Shown piece after piece: positions 39,559 to 50,061 of a stretch of 64,000 nucleotides of DNA. Source of the stretch: Serinus canaria (Eukaryota; Chordata; Aves; Passeriformes; Fringillidae); contig NC_066317.1 of the NCBI RefSeq assembly GCF_022539315.1, positions 52,680,435 to 52,744,434 on the forward strand. The letters are read 5' to 3'. The notes beneath the pieces are model-generated. The model worked only from the letters and a program-made list of their open reading frames with translations. It was not told the DNA's origin and did no database searches. Position numbers and translations under genes: made by a program. Each line of letters starts with the position of its first letter. The stretch's first letter is position 1.

Positions 39559-40526
39559 GGGAGTGTGAAGGCTGGGGGCAATCATGAGTTGTGGAGTTCA
39601 GGACTCAGAAAGGAGGGGACAAGGCAAATAGCAAGACCCTGCACTGCAGGAGAGTACTTTTGGTTTCCTCAGGGACCTGTTTTGAGGAGCCATGTGGAGT
39701 ACAGTTCTGGAGAAAAAAGGGGGGCACCTGTTGGATTTTTGTTCAGGGATCACCGCCTCCAGTCTCAAGATTTGTCTCTCCCAATGTGCAGAAAGGACTC
39801 CCACACAGATGAACAGGAAGTTCCTGACAAAACTCATCTGTCAAAAGGAAAAAGTACGAGATGACAGCAGGGACAAGTGACCCGGGAAGAACACAGAGTC
39901 ACTGTCCAAGTCAGTAGTAATGGAGTTATAGATACATCAAAGCCCATCTGAAGCTGAATCCAGTGAGAGACACAAAAAGCAATATGAATAGCTTCTACAG
40001 GCATATCAGCAACTTAAGGAAGATTAAGAGCAGTGTGCTGCTGAATGGGCTCTATAGTAGCAGTCAACACGGATAAGGCTGAGGTACTCAGTGCCTCCCA
40101 CGCTGTGGTTCTTCCTAGCAAGATCTGCCTTTCAGAAATCTCAGGTTCTTGAAATCAGTGAAAATGTCTGGAGCAGGGAAAGTGCTGTCAGTAGAGAAGA
40201 GCTGCACCCACAGGTGCTGAGGGAGACAGCCAGTGTCATTGTGAGACCACGATCGATGATCTTTGAAAGGTCATAGCGACTGAAGAAGGTTCCTGACGAC
40301 CGGGAGACAGCAAATGTCATCATCTTCCAGAAGGACAAAGAGGCAGATAGGAGAAACTACAGGCCAACTGGCCTCACTTCAAACCCTGGCAAGGCAGTGC
40401 ACCAAATAATCGTGGAAGCTATTTCCAAGTGCACTCAGAAGGTGATGAGTTAGCATAAACTTACAGAGAGGACTCATACCTGAATAGCCTGGCAGCTTTC
40501 CACAACAAACCCATGAGCTCAGTGGG
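39559..40526 (+). mobile_element. Host CR1 LINE, segment 2 (ORF2 linker and start of reverse transcriptase)
   Basis: The segment runs from GTGAAGGCTGGGGGCAATCA and GGAGTTCAGGACTC through AACAGGAAGTTCCTGACAAA, GGCTGAGGTACTCAGTGCC and CACAGGTGCTGAGGGAGA to AACTACAGGCCAACTGGCC. Broken peptides include HPQVLRE, the MIFERS region and ANVIIFQKDKEADRRNYRP, the conserved CR1 block before the RT core. In-frame stops show decay. At 40526 it is cut by a GC-rich LTR, and the same CR1 phrase (GTGGGTGA...) resumes at 41546. Confidence 0.9.
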
Positions 40527-40956
40527 TGACGCTGTGTCCCGGTCGCGGGAGGCCATGGCACCCCCGCCAGGAGGGGCCGCGCCCCACCTGTGCCGCCGGC
40601 TGGCAGGATCGCGGTTCGGCCACGGGCTGGGGTCCTACACTGCCAGAGACGGCCACTAAACGTGGAACCAACGTCGAAGGACTGGGGCAAAGGAAACCGG
40701 GAAGGACTCTCTGCTTGCTTCCTCGAGCTGCTCTATTTCTTTCCAGCGCAGGAGCGGTGCAGGGGTGGCACCGCATGGAATGGGCAGCGCGGCACGGGAG
40801 TTACTCTTTCCTGCGGAGGGAGCAGCGGCGAAGCGCGGCAGGAGGCGGAACACCGAGCGGGCAGCGGCCGCGCAGTGCCGGCCGTACCAGCGATCCCTCC
40901 CGCAGCAGGAGCCGCAGCAGGAGCCGCGGGCCTTCCCGGGCCAGGAGCGGGGCTCT

Positions 40957-41037
40957 GACGACTGGAAGACAGCAAATGTCTTCTTCCAGAAGGACAAGGA
41001 GGCAGATGGGAGAAACTACAGGCCAGCTGGCCTCTCT
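40957..41037 (+). repeat. 81-bp CR1-derived patch inside the GC-rich LTR
   Basis: This segment (starting GACGACTGGAAGACAGCAAA) is CR1 ORF2 sequence in plus orientation, embedded in non-CR1 LTR sequence. It closely matches 40295-40376 of the host CR1. By eye there are about six or seven substitutions and one 3-nt gap, including the shared TTCCAGAAGGACAA and GAGAAACTACAGGCC. Direct repeats GGGCTCT flank it at 40950-40956 and 41038-41044. Confidence 0.8.
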
Positions 41038-41224
41038 GGGCTCTCCCGCGGCAGGAGCGGGACAGCCGATGCTGCACAGGTGTTCTCTCTCGCGGCGGAG
41101 AGCGGTGCCGCCCGCAGAGGGCTGCGCAGCGCGGGTGCCGGCGGGGCACGGAAACTGCGCCACTCCAAGAGGGGGCAGTGGCAAAGAGCTGGAAAAAGAG
41201 AAAAACAGCGGCTTTTATGGAGGA

Positions 41225-41253
41225 GGGGGGGTGGAATCCCGGGGGGGGGGGGG
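41225..41253 (+). repeat. G-rich tract including G13
   Basis: A G7 run (41225-41231) and a G13 run (41241-41253), preceded by AGGAG, form a potential G-quadruplex on plus. The tract lies just upstream of the LTR's minus-strand TATA-like box. Homopolymer length may be affected by assembly error. Confidence 0.8.
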
Positions 41254-41545
41254 ACTGTCTGGCTAGCTAGGAGGGTCTGGGGGGACAAATGTAAACATAA
41301 CCTAGACCGAGAAAGTCACAGACCAATGGCAGAAAGGAAACATCGTAACTGACAGCGAATTCTGTAGGTAAAGGGGTGTCTACGGGGCAGAATTTTTGAG
41401 GATAGGCAGGGAAAAATCTGGAATTATGATAACTGCCATGGCGAGACGGGGCAAAACAACTCCAGACAGAGACTAAGCATACTCCTCAAACCCCCACTGC
41501 TATGGGCAGGGAGAGACCAAATATCTTCAAACTCCCACTGCCACA

Positions 41546-42145
41546 AGTGGGTGAGAAGAGAGTATTGGATGTGGTTTATCTTTGCTTCATCAAGGGTTTG
41601 ACAGTCTCATATAACTTTCTTACAGATACACTGACGAAATACAAACTAGATAAGTGGACAATAAAGTAGATTGAAAACTGGTTGAACTGCCCAGATGGTT
41701 GCTGTGATCAGCAGTTCAAAGCCTGGCTGAAGGACAATCACTAATGTATCCCTGATGTTGATACTGGGGCCAGTACTGTTTAACATCTTCATTAATGAAC
41801 TGAAAGATGGAACGGAGCATGCCAACAGCAAGGCTGCAGATGACAAATTTTGGGGAGGAGTGGCTGATACACCAGATGGCTATGTTGCTTTGCTGCCATT
41901 CCAAGGGACCACAGCAGTTGGGAGAAATAAGCAAACAGAAACCTCATGAAGTTCAGGGAAATCAAATTTAAAGCCATGTATTTGGGGAGAAATAACACCA
42001 TGCACCAGCACAGGCTGTTTGGGGCAAATGGAAGGAAAGCAGCTCTGGAGGGAAGGGCTGGGGGATCCTGCTGAACTTGAGTCACCCTGCACCCTTGAAA
42101 CAATCCAGAAGCACTAGGCAGAGCCAAGACAGCAGGCAGAGGGAG
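41546..42145 (+). mobile_element. Host CR1 LINE, segment 3 (reverse transcriptase core)
   Basis: The segment begins with the duplicated AGTGGGTGA and runs through TTGGATGTGGTTTATCTTTG, ATTGAAAACTGGTTGAACTG, CTGTTTAACATCTTCATTAA (LFNIFIN), GCAGATGACAAATTTTGGGG (ADD region) and AACCTCATGAAGTTCAGGG to CAGGCAGAGGGAG. It matches the RT core and post-RT parts of CR1 in order. It is full of stops. The reading stops where an opposite-strand CR1 begins. Confidence 0.9.
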
Positions 42146-43082
42146 ATCACAGAATCACTAGGTTGGAAGAGACCTTCAAGATCATTGAGTCCATCCCAGC
42201 CCCAACACTTCAGCTAAACCACAGCACCAAGTGCCACACCCAGTCTTTTTTTAAACACATCCAGGGATGGTGACTCCACCACCTCCCTGGGCAGACCGTT
42301 CCAATACTTTATCACTCTTTCTGTAAAAAAGTTTTTTTCCTAATATCCAGCCTAAACTTCCCTTGGTGCAACTTGAGACTGTAACCTCTCATTCTGTCAG
42401 TTGCTGCCTAGAGAAAGAAACCAACCCCACCTGACCCCAACCACCTTTCAGGAAGTTGTAGAGTGATAAGAGCACCCCTGAGTCTCCTTTTCTCCAGGCT
42501 AAACACCCCCAGCTCCCTCAGCCATTCCTCACAGGGTTTGTGTTCCCAGCCCCTCACCAGCCTCGCTGCCTCCTCTGGATGTGCTCGAGCTTCTCAACGT
42601 CCTTCCCAAACTGAGGGCCCAGAACTGGACACAGCACTCCAGGTGTGACCTCACCAGTGCTGAGTACAGGGGGAGAATGACCTCCCTGCTCCTGCTGGCC
42701 ACACTATTCCTGATCCAGGCCAGGATGCCCTTGGCCTTGTTGGCCACCAGGGCTCACTGCTGGCTCACGTACAGTCAACGAGTACCAGGTCCCTTCGTGC
42801 CTGGGCACTGTCCAGCTACACTGCCCCCAGCCCATAACACTGCAGAACTTGACACTTGGACTTATTAAACTTCATCCTGTTAAACTCTGCCCATCTGTTC
42901 AAGCATTCCAAGTCTCTCTGTAGAGCCCTCCTACCCTCCAACAGATTGATACACACTCACAGCTTAGTGTCATCTACAGATTTACAATTAAAGACCCAAT
43001 CCCCTCATCCATGTCATCAATAAAGATATTGAACAGATGAACTGGAGCAATTCCAGCACAAAAAATACTGTGGAATCCCCAT
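42146..43082 (-). mobile_element. CR1 LINE, minus strand, inserted in the host CR1
   Basis: Its 3' end on plus starts ATCACAGAATCACTAGGTTGG, the reverse of a CR1 tail. Read on minus it encodes fragments such as [20 protein letters not shown] and LECCVQFW (about 42710-42600). Further 5' comes the region equivalent to TCAATATCTTTATTGATGAC (about 43030), where it is truncated. Subfamily details differ from the CR1 at 4597-5657. There is no intact ORF2. Confidence 0.92.
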
Positions 43083-43211
43083 CTGTAGAGATACACAAAA
43101 CCAAACTGAATATAGTCCTTAACAACCTGCTGTAGGTAACCCTGCATTCAGCAGGGGTGTTAGACAGTCTCCACTGGTTCCTTCTGATCCTAAAGGTTCT
43201 GTGACTATGTG
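43083..43211 (+). mobile_element. Host CR1 LINE, segment 4 (3' UTR and tail)
   Basis: The stretch ACAACCTGCTGTAGGTAACC, then TGCATTCAGCAGGGGTGTTA, then AAAGGTTCTGTGACTATGTG is a CR1 3' UTR and octamer-like tail in plus orientation. It probably completes the host CR1, but about 500 bp of expected CR1 between 42145 and 43083 is missing. Confidence 0.8.
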
Positions 43212-44382
43212 ACCCATAGTGTGGGTGAATGTGACCATTCAGTTCTGGTGACTGAATAAGACCTAAATAATTTGGAAAAAAAAAAAAAAAGAAACTGATT
43301 TCCCCCCAATATGTTTAAAACTCAGCATACAGAAAGAAATCAGAGACTGTCAGACATTCTCATATACTAGCTGCAGTCTACCAGCAGGTTAAACCAGCAG
43401 ACATCTCACCCACAGTAAGAGCTCAGAACACTTTTGAAAACTAGGAGGGCTCACTGAGTGCATTGGATTACAATTGAGACAAACTGCAAGGTTATTGAAG
43501 AATGGAAACACAAACTACAGAAAGAGGGACTATGCTCTAGCAGAATACTTATGTTAATTTTGTCAGCTAATGAGCAGAAATGAGGGGATAAGCTTGAACA
43601 TTCCTCTCTCCTATTTGTGTGGACTCCATTAACATGTACAGGGTTTTCAAATAGCTAGAATACAGATGTGAAATACATTGAGAGCATTACTGAAAGTCTT
43701 TTTGATGTTTTCATACCACTTATGTTTTACATTCTCAATACTTTTGCATCTTTTCCATTCCCCCATCATGTTACTTTATGAAAGTCCCTGTTTAAGAAGA
43801 AGGAAGGTGAAACCTGCTTTTTATAATATACTCTTTCCTGGATTTTCATTTAACTTTCCATTCACTCCTCCCCATACCTCCCACTCTAAAATATAAATAG
43901 GTTAGAGTATCTTGAATGACAGAGGAGAGTTTAATGTAGCTTTGGAAAATCACCACTTTTCTTTGCAAGAAAAAACTGCTTAGCTCTCAGAAATTCTGTC
44001 CCTTAATCTGGTATAGTACTTTTAATTAACAGAAGCTTAACATTCATTCAACCCCTTGCAAGAAGCCAGTCACTACTGCCTTTATTTTACCAAACAATTG
44101 AACTGTCTAATTAAAAGTCACAAAACAAATAAGTGACAATGAGAACTAGATTTCAGCTTCTGAAGCTTAGCTAAATGCATTATGTTATCTGTTTATATTC
44201 ATTAGAACAAAGATCTAAAGGCATATCTTTGCCAACACTCACCTTTGAAGGGCCAGAAGACAAAAGAAACCTCTCACTTCAAAGTAACCATAGACAAAAC
44301 AACTGAATTTTTCACTTGAAAGATTCATTGCTCTAAGGTATTAGTGGAAATTTATATAAATACTTACCCATCTATTTATTTC

Positions 44383-44405
44383 TACATACATACATACACA
44401 CACAC

Positions 44406-44503
<98 letters not shown>

Positions 44504-44521
44504 AAATCCCACACACACACT
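44383..44521 (+). repeat. Compound microsatellite with (TATATG) about 16 copies
   Basis: A TACA/CA run (about 44383-44406) is followed by roughly 98 bp of uninterrupted TATATG hexamer (44406-44503), and a short CA run then ends the array near 44521. A translated frame gives only a Met-Tyr repeat, which is not a gene. Confidence 0.95.
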
Positions 44522-47500
44522 AGCTGATGTTGAGCTTGAAGTAGACAATGTCAATTTTCTTTTAAGGAAGCCTTTGGGGTTTGGGGTTTTTCTCCCCTGT
44601 CACACTAGTGTGAATATTGCCATGCTAGGCAGGAGCTATTTCATCTCGATAGAACCTGCTTGAGCTGCTCAGGGTTGAGTCTTATCAGGCACAGCCCTCA
44701 AATCACACAAAGCACAGCCAGCAGCAGCCTAGGCAGATCAAATACAAAGCTGGGGTGCAGTGGGCAACCGCAGCAGGGATTGCTTTATCTGTCTCCTGAA
44801 ACAGAAAGAACAAAGTCCTACCAGTTCATTAAAAGCAGCTTTGAAAGTCCTGTAGTTTTCTCAGGTATTTCCAGAGCCACTTAAGATGAAGAAGACTGTA
44901 AAAAGTTGTGTAAGGTTCATGAAAAAAAAAAACTTCTTCCCAGTTCAGAGCAAGACATTACTGTTGTGTTAGCAGTTAAAAAATGGAGAAAAACACCACG
45001 CCATTTTCACTAAACACAGATAAATGACCTGCAGTAGTGCAGAATATAAGTGATAATAAATTTTATTCCCCCACAGTGAGACTGTACCTTGTGTTTTCAT
45101 ACACAACAGACATTTTCTGTCTGTTTCTACAACCCAGTTCTACAGTGTTGTGGAAAGAAAGTGCAACTAAAGATTCAGTGATTAAAGTTTTAGTTGCATT
45201 TCCAGCAGGACTTGGTAGGATATGGTCAGCTTCTTGCTAACAGAGATGGGGGGCAGAAGTGCAATAGAAGCATCAGTAATAACCTAATTGGAAAACATTA
45301 TTTGGAAGAAACTCCCTAGCTAACTTGCTATGACCTATAATATCAAGCTGGCAAGTTGATGGAGCACTATTTAAGTGTTTCCAATTGATAGGATAATATT
45401 TTAACCAACCTAAAATCCACAGGTGTTGATAAATCTTTCTGGTATCTGTATCAGTAAGCCATAAAATTCAAGGAGAAAGGAGGCTTCCAACTATAGATCC
45501 ACAATCCTACAGTATTTTCCTGAAAAGTAATACCAATGTGATTTTGAATTCCTGCCATTTCCATTATTCTCTGTCCCTCAAATTCTCCATTACTTCAATC
45601 ACACCCTACAGTACAGTACAGATCAAAGCAGGTGTCCTTTACTGCTGCAATCCCCTCTTTTCTTATATATAGAAAAGCATCCCAGTAGGACACTCAGATT
45701 TCCCCAAATCTTCAGAAGGAAAATTGTGAATGTGCTATTTCATGGGCACATCACTAAAACAGTCATTCACCACTGCAAGACCCTGAAGAAAAAAGAGGAA
45801 ACAGCCAATGTTTCAGCAGAGCTCAGGCTGCACCTAAAGTGAGAGAACTATTTGTTTAATTTCCAAGCCTTTCTGTTTAAATGAATGTTTGACTTCCCCC
45901 AGACAGGGAATACAGTAAAAAGTAAAAGGCTTTTTTCACAAAAAGCTAAGAAATGGAGCTGCCTGCCTAGTTTATGTAATTCTTTGCAGAGAATTCATCC
46001 TCTAATGTGAATACTAATTTCCCTTGTGAAAAGGAGCAGCAGTAATAACCAACAAGTTGAATGTTAGCATATTTGCGACCTAACTGTCAAATCAAAATGT
46101 GTGAATTACAGTGCTGCTTTCTCCACTGATGTTTGAAATCTAACATATGCCAGTTTACACAGTGCTTGGAGATGGAGAGCATCTTTTAAAGTCATGGATA
46201 GCATACACCCCCCTTCTCTCTCTGGAACAAAAGAAGAAAATTAATGTTTGGTTGTAATGCAACAAAAAAAAAAATCAATCACAGCTCTTTGATAAAGGTT
46301 TGTCTGAGATCCCCTGGAAAATAGGACACTTGAGAATTCTTAACTATAGTAGATACAAATCCAAAATAGTTACAGCAAATTAGTGCCAAGGAAGGCTGAA
46401 TTATTTCCATACAAATCTCAGAATAGTTTGGTTTGAACCAAGAGGCGCCACCTTTACCTGCAGATGTAAGTAAGAAGAGTATGGGCCAAATATTCTTCAC
46501 AATTTTGGTTAAGGGCATATTTAGGGTAATCGAGATAAAGGAGTGAATATGTGTCATTAAGGATCTTACACTTGATTTCAGTAGCTCTAGATAAAATGGT
46601 GAGCATGAGCAACAGAACTGTATTCTCTGCTACACACTTGGGAACAAGGCATGGGGAAGTCTATAGTCTTTAACTGAAAATGCCAGCTGGCATTTCTGCG
46701 TTTGTGGAGCTCCCTTTCACAGTACTCCTGCAGGATCTTTATTTTTAAAATACAGAATCTCCAAATAATTCTGAAATTATTACCATACAGTGTTACTAAT
46801 GAGGGTCTGAACAGCAGGAGTCTGGTCAGAAACGTGGAGGAGCCCCATTTGTGTTCAGCTTGCTTTAATGCTCAAGAGTATGTTACATCTCTCAATCTGA
46901 TGATTCAAAAAGAGCAAAGTTAGCTTTTACAAAAGAAATTATTACCACAGCAGCTGATGATTACCTTGCACAACTGGCCACACTATAAATGTCCTTATAA
47001 GTAGTACACATCCAATCCCAATCCCCATGTGCAAATTAGCACATGAATTGTTGATTAGCAGCTCAATACCAAATCCTACATGAGGCTGCCAAGTCTCTTT
47101 CCTCACATCTAAACTACATTTAGACTAATCTATGGCATAAATTAGTTGGTATTAATAAAACTAATCATCTAATGGCTCTTGTACACTTTTTTATGTACAT
47201 TCCATCTTTAATGAAAATAAAGACTGAAAAATCTAAGATGCCTTCACTGTTCCTATCAAGTACACAAACATATTACTCCTTTTAGTTTCTTAATTCCTGG
47301 CTGCTATGTCATGAGCACTGTCACAAAGGGTTTGCAGAACTCCAAGAAGAACTACCATGTTTCCTTTCATTCACACTACTTTGGGATATTGAAGAATAAA
47401 GTATTACTAATTTTTTTCTTTTCAAGACAATAACTCTATTCAAGACTGCAGTAACTAGAGCTCCTTGAAGGCTTTCCCTTAATTCATATTGGCATGATTT

Positions 47501-48454
47501 AGGTAGAAATTAAAGAATTTTCTCCACTACCTGCAAAGCCTCAATTGGTACATTTGTCTCTGGCTAATACTAGCAGTGGTACAGCAGCTCTCTCAGACAT
47601 GCCAGTGATCACTAGCAATGCAGTAGCTCTGGCCAGACCTGCCTGGACTGCAGTATTCCAGGCAGAAAACTCCAATAAATAATAACAATAACAAAGCAAA
47701 ACTCCAATAAAAAACTCTGAAAAAAAATTGAAAAGCCTAAGATTTACCTGTAGGATGAGGAGAAACATTGCTAACAAGAAAGCAGCAGAGGTGTCCCAGA
47801 ATTGCTTTAGGCCCTGGAGGCTGCACAGGTCCATTTAAGAGCACAGACTGCACAGCAGAAACTTTTTATTGCATTACAAAGACCAAAGTCAGATTCACTA
47901 CAAAACATAACTTCATGTTGAAGGCAATGCTGCCACTGATGGGTTGAGCAGATGACTGAAAGAAGTCAAGATCACCAATACACAAATAATTGTTATATTT
48001 AGTTAGTCTACACGAGAAAACTTGTCTTTAAAGTATGTATTATTTTCTATGAAAAGTTTCTAAATTGAGGTTTTTGAAATTTATTTTTTTTAACTGTTAC
48101 ATATTAACTTTGGAATTTGTACTGTTTACAAATCAGAAGTTATACATCAAAGCAGAAACTATAGACTTAAAGCACACCTGGCATCGTGGCCAAGCAATGT
48201 CATGAATGCAAGAACTCTTTAAAGTGACAAGAATGAACCTTGTTAGGAAAAGATTACATTCAGAAGCCCTTTGCTTGTTAGGTACTGCAGATAAACTTTA
48301 CCAACTTGATCAAAACCCTGTGTGTGCTTCTTATGTCTCTTCTGAAATTAACCCAGATCTCAGACAATGTAAGCTGCAGTTATCCAGGCTGTTATATGCT
48401 CCAACTAGGCAACAGCAATCTGAAAAAAGAAGATACTTCAAACACAACAAGGAT

Positions 48455-48483
48455 GGGGTTTGGGGGAATTTGGGGTTTGGGGG
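48455..48483 (+). other. G-quadruplex motif
   Basis: Four G-runs (48455-48458, 48462-48466, 48472-48475, 48479-48483) have loops of 3, 5 and 3 bases. It consists of two tandem copies of GGGGTTTGGGGGAATTT. A further G-rich, T-rich stretch continues to about 48540. Confidence 0.85.
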
Positions 48484-50047
48484 AATTTGGAAGGTGGGGG
48501 CTGTTGGTTGGGTGATTGGTTTGTTGGGAGTTTTTGTTGTTGTAGATATTTAGGGTAGTTATCTATCTTGCAGTCTTCCTGGTAGATGATATGCTATCTC
48601 CAGAGGTATATCAGATGTTATTTCTGATATTTTATTTATCTTTCTCAAAGTATTTTAGATAAAATTGCTACAAAAAATTTATACACACTACAGATTGAGC
48701 AGAAAGCAGAACTGACCTTTGTGTTTTTTTAACACAAAGTATTTCCATTGACAATCCTCCTTAGGATCTTATATCTACACCTTAAAAAAGGGTGTATTTC
48801 TTAAGGGCAGGAGTAAGGAAGGGGAAAAAAAAACCAAATATCAATTACATAGTCTGTGTTTGAGCTTCCCTCATACATAACTTGTACCTTCAATCATTAT
48901 TCCAGACTCCTGCATTCCAGAGTACAAGCAATTCATGGTATATTCCTTCTTCTCCTGTGCCCCTGCCCCCTGTCTCTTTCTTCATCCATGCAATTATTCA
49001 TGTGCCTGCACCCCCAGGCTGTAATTGTGACAATTTCTGGAATTCTCTATTGCTAAGCATCTTCTGTATAAAACTGACTTATAAAACTCTAAGTTTAGTA
49101 GTAAAGAGAACAACAGGAAATCCAGCATGAGGTTCAGACATTACTTCCAGGATATGATTGGCTATAGGCTGGAAAGATGAGAGCTCTTAGAATACAGACA
49201 AACCTGGCCTTTAGAACTTAACTATTTAACTTCCTCTTTGAAACACAGAAGTAGAAGAGGAAGGATTAAAACAGACAAGTACTGTCGCATTAAGCAAACA
49301 GAAAATTCAGCTAAACTTCTCTTTGAATACAAATTAATTCATTGAATAAATAAATATTTCCCATTGTATTGATATATTCGTGGATACTTAGCACATCCTT
49401 AAAAGGTACTCAAAGTAACAGGGAGTATATGGTAGACCTTTCTGAAACTGTTCCAGAACCAAAATAACCAGGAACACTCTAAGCTTGGGAACAGATAAAT
49501 GCCCAGAAGACCTTACAGGAGATTTCCCGTCCCATTTCAACCCTATATCACATCCTCCACCTCACTTAGGGCAAGCAGGATACTCTAGATTTTCACAAGT
49601 GATCCCATCACCAGTGAAATTGGAAAAACTATCAGTGTAAAAGCTGAGTTTTGGCAGTGTAAAGCAATGGACTTTGATTCAATAGTAGTCAAATGCAGTT
49701 CATCAGGAAAAAAAAAAAAAAATCAAACCCTGACTTCACTGACTGCATTCCAGATTGCTGAAGCTGTTAATTAACCAAAACTCAGTAATGTCCTTTGGGA
49801 TTAGAATGCTGTGTGTTCTACTTGCTTGGGTGCCAAGTCTTGCAGTAAAATAAGCCATTTTTTATAAGCTATGCCTAATAGCTCAATCAAGATTTGCAGA
49901 AGAAATTGACAGCAGGTTCCCAATAATTTAGCTCTCTGAAGATGCTGATTTAGGCTTTGCCAGCCTATATGATTTCCCCATTGATAAACTGTTAACATGT
50001 TTAATCAAGAACCAAGGACAAATTGAAGTGAAACCAGTGACCAACTC

Positions 50048-50061
50048 ACACACACACACAC
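50048..50061 (+). repeat. Short (CA)n microsatellite
   Basis: Roughly seven CA units followed by GAGACA. Confidence 0.85.

Larger units (their letters stand above)
40527..41545 (-). mobile_element. GC-rich solo LTR, class II (ERVK)-like, with an internal CR1 patch
   Basis: The 1,019-bp element is bounded by TG and CA on plus and flanked by perfect 6-bp direct repeats AGTGGG (40521-40526 and 41546-41551). A 6-bp duplication is typical of class II retroviruses. Read on the minus strand there is a CCAAT-type box (ATTGG, about 41316-41320) and then a TATA-like ATAAAAG (41218-41212), followed by CpG-rich sequence, as expected for U3 then R/U5. The insertion breaks CR1 exactly, since the flanking CR1 reads through when it is removed. 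No internal retroviral genes are present. Long open frames here reflect high GC content and few stops. The family name is uncertain. Confidence 0.78.

Noticed and set aside
40526..41266. 246-codon plus-strand frame and overlapping 195-codon frame with SR-like repeats
   Set aside because: They lie inside the GC-rich solo LTR. The Ser-Arg repeats come from a short CAGGAGCCG-type tandem, and part of the frame is the CR1 patch.
44383..44521. CRISPR-like repeat array
   Set aside because: It is a pure microsatellite with no unique spacers.
44406..44663. Met-Tyr repeat protein
   Set aside because: It is a translation of the TATATG microsatellite.
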